DNA of 64,000 nt from Pelomonas sp. Root1217 (GCF_001425705.1 NZ_LMDC01000028.1:663536-727535); one strand, 5' to 3'. Positions 45,094 through 54,299 are shown, numbered from the stretch's first letter. A program made the numbers and translations. Notes: generated by a model not told the origin, from the letters alone.

Positions 45094-46477
45094 GGGCGTG
45101 AATGTAGGCCTTCACCTGGCCCACATCGGCCGGCATGACCTTCACGCGCTTGGGGAGTTCTTCGATGCCTTCCAGCCCGGCGGGACGCGGCGGCTCGATG
45201 GCCAGGGCCTCGTGGATGGTCGCCGCAAACTTGGCCGGCAGGGCCGTCTCCAGCACCAGCATCGTGACGTTGGGATCACGCTTCTCCAGCGCCACCTTCA
45301 GACCGTCGGCCGTGTGCGGGTCGATGATGACGCCGTGCTCGGCATGGCAGCGGCGGATGGTCGCGATGCGGTCGGCATGCGTGCTGCTGCCGGAAGCAAA
45401 GCCGAAGCCGGCGATGTCGGCATGCTCACCGCCGCCCAGTTCGAACTGGCTGGCGCCGAAGTGCTGCTTCACGCGCCCGCCGTCGCGGCCGAGCAGGTCG
45501 AAGACGAAGCGCTCGAAGTTGCTCGCCTTGGAGATGTCCATCGACGGGCTGGACGTCTCGTGCGTGTCGGCCGTGCTGCGCGGGCGATAGGCGCCGGTGC
45601 GGAAGAATTCGTCCAGCACATCGTTCTCGTTGGTCGCGACGACCAGCTGCTTGATGGGCAGCCCCATCATGCGCGCCACGTGGCCAGCACAGACGTTGCC
45701 GAAGTTGCCGCTTGGCACCGTGAAACTGATCTTCTCGGCGTTGCTCTTCGTGGCCTGGAAATAGCCGGCGAAGTAGTAGACGACCTGGGCCAGCAGGCGC
45801 GCCCAGTTGATGGAGTTGACCGTGCCGATGCGGTGCTCGCGCTTGAAGGCGAGGTCGTTGGACACGGCCTTGACGATGTCCTGGCAGTCGTCGAACACGC
45901 CGTCGATGGCGATGTTGTGGATGTTCTCGTCTTGCAGGCTGAACATCTGCGCCTGCTGGAAGGGGCTCATGCGGCCATTGGGGCTGAGCATGAAGACCTT
46001 GACACCCTTTTTGCCCCGCATCGCGTACTCGGCGGCGCTGCCGGTGTCGCCCGAGGTCGCGCCCAGGATGTTCAGCGTCTCGCCGCGGCGGCCGAGCTCG
46101 TACTCGAACAGCGCGCCGAGGAGCTGCATGGCCATGTCCTTGAAGGCCAGCGTCGGGCCGTTGGACAGGCCTTGCAGCGCGATGTGGTCGCCCAGCCAGG
46201 TCAGCGGTGTGATGGCCTCGGTGCCGAAGACCTCGGCCGTGTAGACGCGGCGCGTGATGGCGTGCAGGTCGTCGGCCGGGATGTCGTCGATGTAGAGGGA
46301 CAGGATCTCGAAGGCCAGGTCGGCATAGGCCAGGCCGCGCCAGCGCGCGAGCGTGGCTGCGTCGACCTTGGGATAGGCCTTGGGCAGGTAGAGGCCGCCG
46401 TCGGGCGCCAGGCCTTCGAGCAGGATGTCGGAGAAGCCGCGCTCGGTCTGGTCGCCGCGGGTGGAGATGTACTTCAT
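45086..46477 (-). CDS. thrC: Threonine synthase
   Basis: A 463-residue PLP enzyme converting O-phosphohomoserine to threonine. The N-terminal MKYISTRGDQTERGFSDILL, the PLP-lysine segment NGPTLAFKDMAMQLLGALFE, ATSGDTGSAAEYAMRGKKGV and VPSGNFGNVCAGHVARMMGL are all present. Length matches the long gamma/beta-proteobacterial form. It follows hom by 13 bases in the same operon. Confidence 0.97.
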   Translation of the reverse strand: MKYISTRGDQTERGFSDILLEGLAPDGGLYLPKAYPKVDAATLARWRGLAYADLAFEILSLYIDDIPADDLHAITRRVYTAEVFGTEAITPLTWLGDHIALQGLSNGPTLAFKDMAMQLLGALFEYELGRRGETLNILGATSGDTGSAAEYAMRGKKGVKVFMLSPNGRMSPFQQAQMFSLQDENIHNIAIDGVFDDCQDIVKAVSNDLAFKREHRIGTVNSINWARLLAQVVYYFAGYFQATKSNAEKISFTVPSGNFGNVCAGHVARMMGLPIKQLVVATNENDVLDEFFRTGAYRPRSTADTHETSSPSMDISKASNFERFVFDLLGRDGGRVKQHFGASQFELGGGEHADIAGFGFASGSSTHADRIATIRRCHAEHGVIIDPHTADGLKVALEKRDPNVTMLVLETALPAKFAATIHEALAIEPPRPAGLEGIEELPKRVKVMPADVGQVKAYIHAHV

Positions 46478-46490
46478 GTCAGTGTCCGGC

Positions 46491-47810
46491 TCAGGCGAGC
46501 TCTTCCTTGCGGATGCGAACGATCGGGGCGAGGACGGTCGGCAAGCCCTGCATCTTGGCCAGCGCCTCGTTCATGCGGCCCTCGACGGTATCGTGCGTCA
46601 GGATGATGAGGTCGGTCTGGCGCTCGCCTTCGCCGGACTCGCGCTGCAACACGGCGTCGATGGAGATGTCGTGCTCGGCCAGGATGGTGGTGATGCGCGA
46701 CAGCACGCCGGGTTGATCGGCGACGACCAGGCGCAGGTAGAAGGCCGTGTGCACGTCGGCCATCTCGAGGATGGGCGTGTCGCTCATCGCGTCGGGTTGG
46801 AAGGCCAGGTGGGGCACGCGGTGGTCGGGGTCGGCGGTGTGCAGGCGGGTCACGTCCACCAGGTCGGCCACGACGGCCGAGGCGGTCGGCTCGGCGCCGG
46901 CACCCTTGCCGTAGTACAGCGTCGTGCCGACGGCATCGGCCTGCACGACGACGGCGTTCATCGCGCCTTCGACATTGGCGATCAGGCGGCTGGACGGGAT
47001 CAGCGTCGGATGCACGCGCAGCTCGATGCCTTCCTGGCGGCGGCGCGTGATGCCCAGCAGCTTGATGCGGTAGCCGAGCTGCTCGGCATACTTGATGTCG
47101 GTGGCCTGCAGGCTGCTGATGCCCTCGACGTGGGCCCTGTCGAACTGCACCGGCACGCCAAAGGCGATGGCGCTCATCAGCGTCAGCTTGTGGGCGGCAT
47201 CCACGCCCTCGATGTCGAAGGTCGGGTCGCTCTCGGCATAGCCCAGGCGTTGCGCCTCCTTCAGCACGGTGGCGAAGTCCAGGCCCTTGCCGCGCATCTC
47301 CGACAGGATGAAGTTCGTGGTGCCGTTGATGATGCCGGCGATCCACTCGATGCGGTTGGCCGTCAGGCCCTCGCGCAGCGCCTTGATGATGGGGATGCCG
47401 CCGGCCACGGCCGCTTCGAACGCAACGACAACGCCCTTCTCGCGCGCCGCTTCGAAGATCTCGGTGCCATGCAGGGCCAGCAGAGCTTTGTTGGCGGTGA
47501 CGACATGCTTGCCGTTGGCAATCGCCTGCAGCACCAGCGAGCGCGCCGGCTCGATACCGCCGATCAGCTCGACGACGATGTCGATATCGGGGTTGTTGAC
47601 GAGCTGCTGCGCGTCACCGACGCAGGGCACGCCGTCACCGACGATAGCCTGATAGGCCTTGGCGCGCTCGGCGTTGCGGGCGGACACCATCGCAATCTCG
47701 ATGCCCCGGCCGGCGCGGCCACGAATCTCGGCCTGGTTGCGCTGCAAGACGTGGAAGGTACCGGCACCGACGGTGCCAAGGCCGATCAGGCCAACTTGAA
47801 TCGCTTTCAT
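46491..47810 (-). CDS. hom: Homoserine dehydrogenase
   Basis: A 439-residue enzyme reducing aspartate semialdehyde to homoserine. N-terminal Rossmann motif VGLIGLGTVGAGTF, catalytic-domain wording GGIPIIKALREGLTANRIEW and GIINGTTNFILSEM, and a C-terminal ACT domain (about 355-430) that usually gives threonine feedback control. It is monofunctional, without an aspartokinase domain. It starts 23 bases after the aminotransferase stop and is followed by thrC. Confidence 0.97.
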   Translation of the reverse strand: MKAIQVGLIGLGTVGAGTFHVLQRNQAEIRGRAGRGIEIAMVSARNAERAKAYQAIVGDGVPCVGDAQQLVNNPDIDIVVELIGGIEPARSLVLQAIANGKHVVTANKALLALHGTEIFEAAREKGVVVAFEAAVAGGIPIIKALREGLTANRIEWIAGIINGTTNFILSEMRGKGLDFATVLKEAQRLGYAESDPTFDIEGVDAAHKLTLMSAIAFGVPVQFDRAHVEGISSLQATDIKYAEQLGYRIKLLGITRRRQEGIELRVHPTLIPSSRLIANVEGAMNAVVVQADAVGTTLYYGKGAGAEPTASAVVADLVDVTRLHTADPDHRVPHLAFQPDAMSDTPILEMADVHTAFYLRLVVADQPGVLSRITTILAEHDISIDAVLQRESGEGERQTDLIILTHDTVEGRMNEALAKMQGLPTVLAPIVRIRKEELA

Positions 47811-47833
47811 CGCAGGGCTCTCAGGACAGGAAA

Positions 47834-49060
47834 TCAGGAAGTGTGGCGGCGGCGGTAGCCGGCCAGGAAACGGTCGATGCGGCCAATGGCCTCACGCAGA
47901 TCATCCACATTGGGCAAAAAGACGAGGCGGAAGTGGTCATGCTCGGGCCAGTTAAAGCCCGTGCCCTGGACGATCAGCACCTTCTCCTCGGCGAGCAGCT
48001 CGTAGGCGAACTGCTGGTCGTCGGCGATCGGGTAAAACTTGGGATCCAGGCGCGGGAACATGTAAAGCGCCGCCTTGGGCTTGACGACGCTGACGCCCGG
48101 GATCTGGGTCAGCAGCTCATAGGCCAGGTCACGCTGGTGGCACAGGCGCCCGGTCGGCGCGACCAGGTCCTTGATGCTCTGGTAACCGCCCAGCGCCGTC
48201 TGGATCGCCAATTGACCCGGCGTGTTGGAGCACAGGCGCAGCGAGGCCAGCATGTTCAGGCCCTCGATGTAGTCGCGGGCGTGGCGCTTCTCGCCGCTGA
48301 CGATCATCCAGCCGGCGCGGTAGCCGCAGGCGCGGTAATTCTTGGACAGGCCGTTGAAGGTGATGAACAGCACGTCGTCGGCCAGGGACGCCATGCTGGT
48401 GTGTGTGTTGCCGTCGTACAGCGTCTTGTCGTAGATCTCGTCAGCAAAGATGACAAGCTGGTGCTTGCGGGCCAGTTCGATGATGCCCCGCAGCAGGTCG
48501 TCCGGATACAGCGCGCCGGTCGGGTTGTTCGGGTTGCAGACCATGATGCCGCGGGTGCGCGGGCTGATCTTGGCCTCGATGTCGGCCAGGTCGGGCAGCC
48601 AGCCGGCGCCCTCGTCGCAGCGGTAATGCACGGGCCTGCCGCCCGACAAGCCGACGACGGCGGTGTAGAGCGGAAAGTCGGGCGCCGGGATCAGGATCTC
48701 GTCGCCATCGTTGACCAGGGCGTTGATCGCCATCTGGATCAGCTCGGAGGCGCCGTTGCCCAGGTAGACGTCGTCCACCGTCACGCCCTTGACGCCCTGC
48801 TGCTGCGTGTAGTGCACCACCGCCTTGCGCGGCGCGAACAGGCCCTTGCTGTCGGTGTAGCCCCCGGCGTCGCCGAGATTGCGGATCATGTCCTGCACGA
48901 TCTCGTCCGGCGGCGTCAGGCCGAACACCGCCGTGTTGCCGATGTTCAGTTTGATGATCTTCTGGCCCTCTTCCTCCATCTGGCGCGCCTTGTCCAGCAC
49001 GGGGCCGCGGATGTCATAGCTGACGCTGGCGAGCTTGCTGGACTTGGCGATGGGCTTCAA
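47834..49060 (-). CDS. Alanine-type PLP aminotransferase (AlaA/AlaC-like)
   Basis: A 408-residue class-I aminotransferase. Motifs: KLASVSYDIRGPVLDKARQM, IIKLNIGNTAVFGLTPPDE, YLGNGASELIQMAINALV, CNPNNPTGALYPDDLL and the PLP-lysine GLSKNYRACGYRAGWM. This wording matches the AlaA pyruvate/glutamate-alanine group. I place the start at the TTG at 49060, where GGAG stands exactly 6 bases upstream and the protein begins MKPIAKSSKLASVSYDIRG as in homologs; a TTG at 49093 is the longer alternative. It heads the hom-thrC-moeA-moaD-speD operon. Confidence 0.92.
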   Translation of the reverse strand: MKPIAKSSKLASVSYDIRGPVLDKARQMEEEGQKIIKLNIGNTAVFGLTPPDEIVQDMIRNLGDAGGYTDSKGLFAPRKAVVHYTQQQGVKGVTVDDVYLGNGASELIQMAINALVNDGDEILIPAPDFPLYTAVVGLSGGRPVHYRCDEGAGWLPDLADIEAKISPRTRGIMVCNPNNPTGALYPDDLLRGIIELARKHQLVIFADEIYDKTLYDGNTHTSMASLADDVLFITFNGLSKNYRACGYRAGWMIVSGEKRHARDYIEGLNMLASLRLCSNTPGQLAIQTALGGYQSIKDLVAPTGRLCHQRDLAYELLTQIPGVSVVKPKAALYMFPRLDPKFYPIADDQQFAYELLAEEKVLIVQGTGFNWPEHDHFRLVFLPNVDDLREAIGRIDRFLAGYRRRHTS

Positions 49061-49191
49061 AACGGGCTCCGGCGCAGCAATGCTGCAGTGCAAGAAGGGG
49101 TGAAAAGGGGATCTTGGAGTTTAAGCAAGGCCCGGGCATGCGGCCTGCCGTTCTGCGCGACACTCGCGCCCGGCTTTTCGCACCTTTCCCG

Positions 49192-49566
49192 ATGAAGTTC
49201 CAGCTTGACGAGCCGCAAGGCGGCAACAGCATTTCCCGCCATGACGCCCAAGGGGTCTGGGTCAACGGTCGGCCGCACACGGCCAGTGTCCTGGTCCCCT
49301 GGAAAGGCGACGTGGCGGCCTGGGCGCCTTCGCGCTTCGAGGAACTTCAACCTGCACATTTCGAAGCAATCAAGGCCTTGAACCCCGAACTGGTCGTCTT
49401 CGGCAGCGGCGCCCGGTTGCGTTTCCCGAGCCCGGCCCTGTGGCGCGGGCTGGTTGAAGCGCGCATCGGCTTCGAAGTCATGGACAACGCAGCCGCTTGC
49501 CGCACTTACAACGTGCTTGCCAGTGAAGGCCGCAACGTTCTGGCAGCATTGCTCATTGAGGGATGA
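49192..49566 (+). CDS. Mth938-like domain protein (DUF498)
   Basis: A 124-residue cytoplasmic protein of the Mth938/NDUFAF3-like fold: MKFQLDEPQGGNSISRHDAQ, VNGRPHTASVLVPWKGDVAA, NPELVVFGSGARLRFPSPAL and GFEVMDNAAACRTYNVLASE. In mitochondria the relative NDUFAF3 helps assemble complex I; the bacterial role is unknown. It is divergent from the aminotransferase operon and precedes the peroxiredoxin. Confidence 0.9.
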   Translation: MKFQLDEPQGGNSISRHDAQGVWVNGRPHTASVLVPWKGDVAAWAPSRFEELQPAHFEAIKALNPELVVFGSGARLRFPSPALWRGLVEARIGFEVMDNAAACRTYNVLASEGRNVLAALLIEG

Positions 49567-49596
49567 CCTCCGCCGGTAGGGAGACCGGGGAGGCTT

Positions 49597-49602
49597 TATA
49601 AT
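49597..49602 (+). promoter_or_regulatory. Consensus -10 element upstream of the peroxiredoxin gene
   Basis: A perfect TATAAT with no clear -35 17 bases upstream. A 12-base perfect palindrome GCGGGCGCCCGC (49618-49629) follows about 10 bases after the expected start point. Confidence 0.4.
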
Positions 49603-49632
49603 CACGGGCTATTGCTTGCGGGCGCCCGCGTA

Positions 49633-49665
49633 GATTGTTTTTGTGAAAGGCTTCACAGAGCAATC
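49633..49665 (+). promoter_or_regulatory. Two-step dyad in the peroxiredoxin leader
   Basis: GATTG (49633), GTGAA (49643), TTCAC (49652) and CAATC (49661) form nested inverted repeats. As RNA this is a bulged hairpin in the 5' leader; as DNA it could be an operator. It does not match the OxyR consensus. Confidence 0.4.
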
Positions 49666-49711
49666 ACGAACCGGGGACCCCGTGAGCACAACGCTTCTGC
49701 TGCACTCCCCA

Positions 49712-50191
49712 ATGACGCCTGCGCTCAACAAACCCCTGCCGGAAATTGAGGCTCAAGCCACCGGCGGCGTGAAGTTCACTGCCAATGCCTTCCTGGGCAA
49801 GTCGGTCGTGCTGTATTTCTACCCGAAGGACAACACGCCCGGTTGTACCACCGAGGCGATGCAATTCCGCGACCGCCACAAGGACTTCGTGAAGGCCGGC
49901 GCGGTGGTGCTTGGTGTTTCGCGCGACAACATGGCCTCGCACGAGAAGTTCAAGCAGGCGCTGGAGCTGCCCTTCGAGCTGATCGCCGACACGGAAGAAA
50001 AGCTCTGCCACATGTTCGGCGTGGTCAAGAACAAGATCATGTACGGCAAGAAGGTCAAGGGCATCGAACGCTCGACCTTCCTCATCGCCCCGAACGGCAT
50101 CCTGGTGGGTGAATGGCGCGGCATCAAGGTTGCCGGCCATGTCGACGAAGTGCTGAAGGCCGTGAAGGGCTTGAAGAAGGAAGCCGCCTGA
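49712..50191 (+). CDS. bcp: Thiol peroxidase/peroxiredoxin of the Bcp/PrxQ group
   Basis: A 159-residue peroxiredoxin that reduces hydroperoxides with thioredoxin. The peroxidatic cysteine lies in VLYFYPKDNTPGCTTEAMQF. The resolving Cys five residues later, found in many PrxQ proteins, is replaced, so a one-Cys or distant-Cys mechanism is likely (a second Cys occurs in EKLCHMFGV). ERSTFLIAPNGILV is typical of the group. The start is uncertain: in-frame GTGs at 49643 and 49682 are open, but the family sequence begins just after the ATG at 49712. A terminator follows at 50308. Confidence 0.88.
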   Translation: MTPALNKPLPEIEAQATGGVKFTANAFLGKSVVLYFYPKDNTPGCTTEAMQFRDRHKDFVKAGAVVLGVSRDNMASHEKFKQALELPFELIADTEEKLCHMFGVVKNKIMYGKKVKGIERSTFLIAPNGILVGEWRGIKVAGHVDEVLKAVKGLKKEAA

Positions 50192-50307
50192 GCCCTATAA
50201 GGCGCCACATGACGCGCTAAAAACGCGTTGTTTGCTGACATCGCGGGCCCCCGCGGTATGTGCATAATCAGCTCATGCCCCGGGTCGAATCCTTGTCTCA
50301 GACTACA

Positions 50308-50335
50308 AAGCCGCACTCATCCTGTGCGGCTTTTT
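50308..50335 (+). terminator. Rho-independent terminator between bcp and phoH
   Basis: AAGCCGCAC / GTGCGGCTT, a perfect 9-bp stem with a 7-base loop, running into TTTTT. It lies 53 bases before the phoH ATG. A promoter-like CTGACA-N16-TATGTG (50235-50262) sits just upstream of it, so it may terminate a short leader RNA of phoH. Confidence 0.8.
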
Positions 50336-50387
50336 GCTTTCTGAAGCCTGGATCGCGTGGGGTTCACTTGTCGCCCATCCGCCGTAA

Positions 50388-52055
50388 ATGCCACTGCCTA
50401 AGCCTCCTGCACAACGCGCCAGCCGCCTCGATGCCTCTGCTTACTCGGCCACTCTGACCCCCAGCAAACCTCGCGCGACGCCTCCCATCGTCGTCGCGCC
50501 CGCCGCCGCTCCGGTCGCGGTGCCGACAGCCGAAGTGCTGCGGCTTCCCACCCCCACTTCCAGCCCCGCTGCCGCCAGGCCAAGCCTGCCCACCAAAACG
50601 GCCAGCAAGGCGCCCGCCAAAGCCGCCGCGCCCAAACGCACGCGCAAACCCACCGGCGCCGCCAAGCTCTTCGTGCTCGATACGAACGTGCTGATGCATG
50701 ACCCGATGTCGCTGTTCCGCTTCGAGGAGCACGACGTCTTCCTGCCCATGATCACGCTCGAGGAGCTGGACGGCCACAAGAAGGGCATGACCGAGGTCGC
50801 CCGCAACGTGCGCCAGGTCAGCCGCGAACTGGACCAGCTCGCCGCCAGCCTGAAGACCAGCGGCATCGAGGAAATGGCCAAGGGCCTGCCGCTGGCCGGC
50901 ACAGGCCACCGCGAAGCCGAGGGCAAGCTCTTCTTCCAGACCGAGCTGATCGACGCGCCGCTGCCGCCCGGGTTGCCCCAAGGCAAGGCCGACAACCAGA
51001 TCCTGGGGGTTGTCCAGGCGCTGAAGGGCCTGCACCCCGGCCGTGAAGTCGTGCTGGTGTCCAAGGACATCAACATGCGCATCAAGGCCCGCGCGCTGGG
51101 CCTGCCGGCGGAGGACTACCGCAACGACAAGACGCTGGAAGACTCCGACCTGCTCTACACCGGCGTCCAGGCCCTGCCCTCGGACTTCTGGGACCGCCAT
51201 GGCAAGACCATGGAGAGCTGGCAGCAGGGCGGCACGACCTACTACCGCATCAGCGGCCCGCTCGTGCCCACGCTGCTGATCAACGAGCTGGTCTACCTGG
51301 AAGCCCCCGGCGAGACCCCGTTGTACGCAAAGGTCACCGAGATCACCGGCAAGACGGCCGTTCTGCGCACGCTGAAGGACTACGGCAACCAGAAGCACGC
51401 CGTCTGGGGCGTGACGTCGCGCAACCGCGAGCAGAACTTCGCGCTGAATCTGCTGATGGACCCGGAGTGCGACTTCATCACGCTGACCGGCACCGCCGGC
51501 ACCGGCAAGACGCTGATGACGCTGGCCGCCGCCCTGGCCCAGGTCTTCGATGACCGTCGTTACAGCGAGATCATCGTCACCCGCGTGACCGTGCCCGTCG
51601 GTGAGGACATCGGCTTCCTGCCCGGCACCGAAGAAGAAAAGATGGGCCCCTGGATGGGTGCGCTGGACGACAACCTCGAGGTGCTGGCCAAGGGCGGCTC
51701 CACCGCCGGCGAATGGGGCCGCGCGGCCACCAACGACCTGGTGCGCAGCAAGATCAAGATCAAGAGCCTGAACTTCATGCGCGGGCGCACGTTCCTGAAC
51801 AAGTTCGTCATCATCGACGAGGCCCAGAACCTGACGCCCAAACAGATGAAGACCTTGATCACGCGCGCCGGCCCGGGCACCAAGATCGTTTGCCTGGGCA
51901 ATTTGGCGCAGATCGACACGCCCTACCTGACCGAAGGCAGTTCAGGCCTGACGTTTGCGGTCGACCGCTTCAAGGGCTGGGCCCACAGCGGCCATGTGAC
52001 GCTGGCCCGCGGTGAGCGCTCGCGGTTGGCGGACTTCGCTTCCGAGGTGCTTTGA
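50388..52055 (+). CDS. PhoH-like ATPase with N-terminal PIN domain
   Basis: A 555-residue protein. The first 85 residues are Pro/Ala-rich and disordered. A PIN nuclease domain follows (KLFVLDTNVLMHDP, then LEELDGHKKGMTEVARNVRQ, EAEGKLFFQ, DNQILGVVQALKG and ALGLPAEDYRND), then the PhoH P-loop ATPase (TGTAGTGKTLMTLAAALAQV, IIDEAQNLTPKQMKTLITRA). PIN-PhoH proteins act as ATP-driven RNA helicase/nucleases in RNA quality control. Length matches the family. A terminator stands just before the start, so its expression may depend on readthrough or a separate promoter. Confidence 0.93.
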   Translation: MPLPKPPAQRASRLDASAYSATLTPSKPRATPPIVVAPAAAPVAVPTAEVLRLPTPTSSPAAARPSLPTKTASKAPAKAAAPKRTRKPTGAAKLFVLDTNVLMHDPMSLFRFEEHDVFLPMITLEELDGHKKGMTEVARNVRQVSRELDQLAASLKTSGIEEMAKGLPLAGTGHREAEGKLFFQTELIDAPLPPGLPQGKADNQILGVVQALKGLHPGREVVLVSKDINMRIKARALGLPAEDYRNDKTLEDSDLLYTGVQALPSDFWDRHGKTMESWQQGGTTYYRISGPLVPTLLINELVYLEAPGETPLYAKVTEITGKTAVLRTLKDYGNQKHAVWGVTSRNREQNFALNLLMDPECDFITLTGTAGTGKTLMTLAAALAQVFDDRRYSEIIVTRVTVPVGEDIGFLPGTEEEKMGPWMGALDDNLEVLAKGGSTAGEWGRAATNDLVRSKIKIKSLNFMRGRTFLNKFVIIDEAQNLTPKQMKTLITRAGPGTKIVCLGNLAQIDTPYLTEGSSGLTFAVDRFKGWAHSGHVTLARGERSRLADFASEVL

Positions 52056-52056
52056 A

Positions 52057-52089
52057 CCGAACTGATGGCGCCATTCGCCATCAGTTCGG
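52057..52089. terminator. Bidirectional hairpin between phoH and the sugar dehydrogenase gene
   Basis: CCGAACTGATGGCG pairs perfectly (14 bp) with CGCCATCAGTTCGG across a 5-base loop. It begins 2 bases after the phoH stop and ends 9 bases before the other gene's stop. No T-tract, but the stem is very stable. Confidence 0.6.
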
Positions 52090-52097
52090 CGCTGGCT

Positions 52098-53456
52098 TCA
52101 ACGCGGTGATACGCGCCAGACGACATTGCCAACGTCGTCAGCGACGAGAAGCCCACCGCGTGTGTCCATCGCGACACCGACTGGTCGGCCGCGCGCCTTG
52201 CCCTCCTTGTCGATGAAACCCGTCAGCACGTCGATGGGCAGGCCGACGGGCTTGCCGTCAGCGAAAGGCAGGTAGACAACCTTGTAGCCCGACAGCGGCC
52301 TGCGGTTCCAGGAGCCGTGCATGCCGATGAAGACGCCCTGCTCCCCCTTGCCGGCGGCGAGAACGCCCGGCAGCTTGCCGTCCGCCGCCGTCATGCCCAA
52401 GGGCGCTACATGGGAGCCCAGCGCGTAATCGGGCTTCACGGCCTTGGCCACCAGGTCGGGCCGCTGCGGCTTGACCCGATCATCCAGATGTGGGCCGTAG
52501 TAGCTGTAGGGCCAGCCGTAGAAAGCCCCGTCCCGTACCGAAGTCAGGTAGTCGGGGACCAGGTCGCTGCCGAGTTCATCGCGTTCGTTGGCCACGGTCC
52601 ACAAGACCTGGGCGCTGCCGGTCTTCATCCAGGCCATGCCATTGGGGTTGCGCAACCCGGTCGCGTACAAGCGCTTGTTCCCGGTGGCGCGTTCGATCTC
52701 CCAGATCGCGGCGCGCCCTTCCTCGGCTTCGATGCCGTTCTCGGCCACGTTGCTGTTGGAGCCCACCGTCGCGTAGAGCTTGCTGCCATCCGGGCTGGCA
52801 ATCAACGACTTGGTCCAGTGGTGGTTGATGGTGCCCGCGGGCAGGTCTGTCAGTTTCTTGCCCTCGGCAGCATTAAGCTGCGTCTGGCCTTGCTTGTAGG
52901 GATACACCAGGACGGCATCGGTGTTCGCGACGTAGAACTGGTCGCCGACCAGAGCCATGCCGAACGGCGAGTTCAAGCCAGACAGGAAAACGGCTCGCTG
53001 GTCGGCGGTGCCGTCTCCGTCCGTGTCGCGCAGCAGTGAAATCCGGTTGGCGCTTTTCGGCCCTGCACCGGCGCGCTTCTGGAACAGCTTCATCGCGGCG
53101 CCCTTGATGCCCTTGGCATCGTCGGGGCGCTCCGGCCCATTGGTCTCCGCCACGAGGACATCGCCATTGGGCAGGACATGGAGCCAGCGCGGGTGATCGA
53201 GCCCGCCAGCGAACGCGGCGACTTGCAGGCCGGCCGCCGCTGTCGGGGCCTGTTGGTCGCTCCAGGGCTCGGCGGGTGCAACGTTGACCGTAGGAATTGC
53301 GGACTTCACCGGCTTCACCAAGGTGGGGTTCGGTCCGACGTCGGCGTTGGCGGGCAACTTGCTCTCGTCCGCGCGAACCGATGATGTGCCGAAGGCAAGG
53401 ACCAGCAGACCCAGCGAGGCCAGAAGTTCCGGGAGAGAGCGGCGAGTGTGATTCAT
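52098..53456 (-). CDS. Periplasmic PQQ-type sugar dehydrogenase (L-sorbosone dehydrogenase-like)
   Basis: A 452-residue exported protein (signal peptide about 1-30, starting [20 protein letters not shown]). The rest is a six-bladed beta-propeller: [77 protein letters not shown] and [20 protein letters not shown]. This is the soluble glucose/sorbosone dehydrogenase fold that oxidises sugars with PQQ and Ca. No PQQ biosynthesis gene is in the window. It is co-directional with a membrane gene upstream. Confidence 0.9.
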   Translation of the reverse strand: MNHTRRSLPELLASLGLLVLAFGTSSVRADESKLPANADVGPNPTLVKPVKSAIPTVNVAPAEPWSDQQAPTAAAGLQVAAFAGGLDHPRWLHVLPNGDVLVAETNGPERPDDAKGIKGAAMKLFQKRAGAGPKSANRISLLRDTDGDGTADQRAVFLSGLNSPFGMALVGDQFYVANTDAVLVYPYKQGQTQLNAAEGKKLTDLPAGTINHHWTKSLIASPDGSKLYATVGSNSNVAENGIEAEEGRAAIWEIERATGNKRLYATGLRNPNGMAWMKTGSAQVLWTVANERDELGSDLVPDYLTSVRDGAFYGWPYSYYGPHLDDRVKPQRPDLVAKAVKPDYALGSHVAPLGMTAADGKLPGVLAAGKGEQGVFIGMHGSWNRRPLSGYKVVYLPFADGKPVGLPIDVLTGFIDKEGKARGRPVGVAMDTRGGLLVADDVGNVVWRVSPR

Positions 53457-53525
53457 AGCGGCTTCAATGAGGGCGATCGACACCGACGGCAATGCGCATG
53501 CCCATGACCCGGGAACGCGGGAGCC

Positions 53526-54101
53526 TCAATGGCGCTGCGCCGCCCGGACGCTGCGCCATGCTTCCTCGCAGAAGGGCAGCACATTGAGCAGCATAGAAAC
53601 GACGAACATGACGGCCGTGTATGTCCAGGGCGGCTGTGCCTTGAAGCGCAAAGCCCAGTCTGCCGTGTAGCCGGGCTGCTGCAGCAGCGCCAGCGTCTGG
53701 CCGGGAGCCAGCGCCAGCAGGCAGGACAACCCAGCCCACGGCAGCAAGTGCTGGAAGCCGTGCACCCATTGCTCCAGGACGGGAATGCGCCGCTTCGCCA
53801 AGGCCACACGCAGGTCGGCCAGGTAGCTCAAATCGTGCAGCAGCACGACGGCGATCAAGCCCGCCAGCAACCCGGCCGTCGGCTCCAGCAGCAGCGCCGC
53901 CAGAATGGCGCTGCCCACCAGCACCAGCATGGCCAGGTGCAGCGCCGACTCGGCAATGCCGGCCGTGAACTCGATGCGCTGTGCGCGGTGCAGCGCCCAG
54001 TCCAGCACGCCCGCAGCCACCAGCATGGGCGCCCACACGAAGGCGAGGAGGCCCTGCAGCAGCGATGCGGTGTCGTCCACGGCCCTCAGCCCTCGCCTCA
54101 A
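53526..54101 (-). CDS. Membrane protein of unknown function, four or five helices
   Basis: A 191-residue integral membrane protein. Hydrophobic segments lie near residues 13-32, 50-70, 75-90, 113-130 and 155-175. Between them DLSYLADLRVALAKRRIPVL, EQWVHGFQHLLPW contains two His residues that could be metal or haem ligands. It is 70 bases upstream of the sugar dehydrogenase on the same strand, so it may be a quinone or electron-transfer partner, but this is only a guess from position. Confidence 0.7.
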   Translation of the reverse strand: MRRGLRAVDDTASLLQGLLAFVWAPMLVAAGVLDWALHRAQRIEFTAGIAESALHLAMLVLVGSAILAALLLEPTAGLLAGLIAVVLLHDLSYLADLRVALAKRRIPVLEQWVHGFQHLLPWAGLSCLLALAPGQTLALLQQPGYTADWALRFKAQPPWTYTAVMFVVSMLLNVLPFCEEAWRSVRAAQRH

Positions 54102-54299
54102 GACCGCGCCACGAATGGTCGCTTTTGAACGTCGATCACGGTCTCGGGCATGCTCAACTCGTCACTGGGGTGGTTGGCAGAAGCGGTGTTCCTGTCGTAG
54201 GCGAGGTCATTCTTGGCACAACCAATTTTTGCTCCACGGCAAGCAACATGCCCGGCGACAGCGAGACAACTCGCCCCTCATCCGGCGGCACGGCGTCGC

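Noticed and set aside
54205-54235. Sigma-54-like TTGGCAC...TTTTTGC before the aldo/keto reductase
   Set aside because: GG and GC are 14 bases apart rather than 10, so it cannot be a functional -24/-12 promoter.
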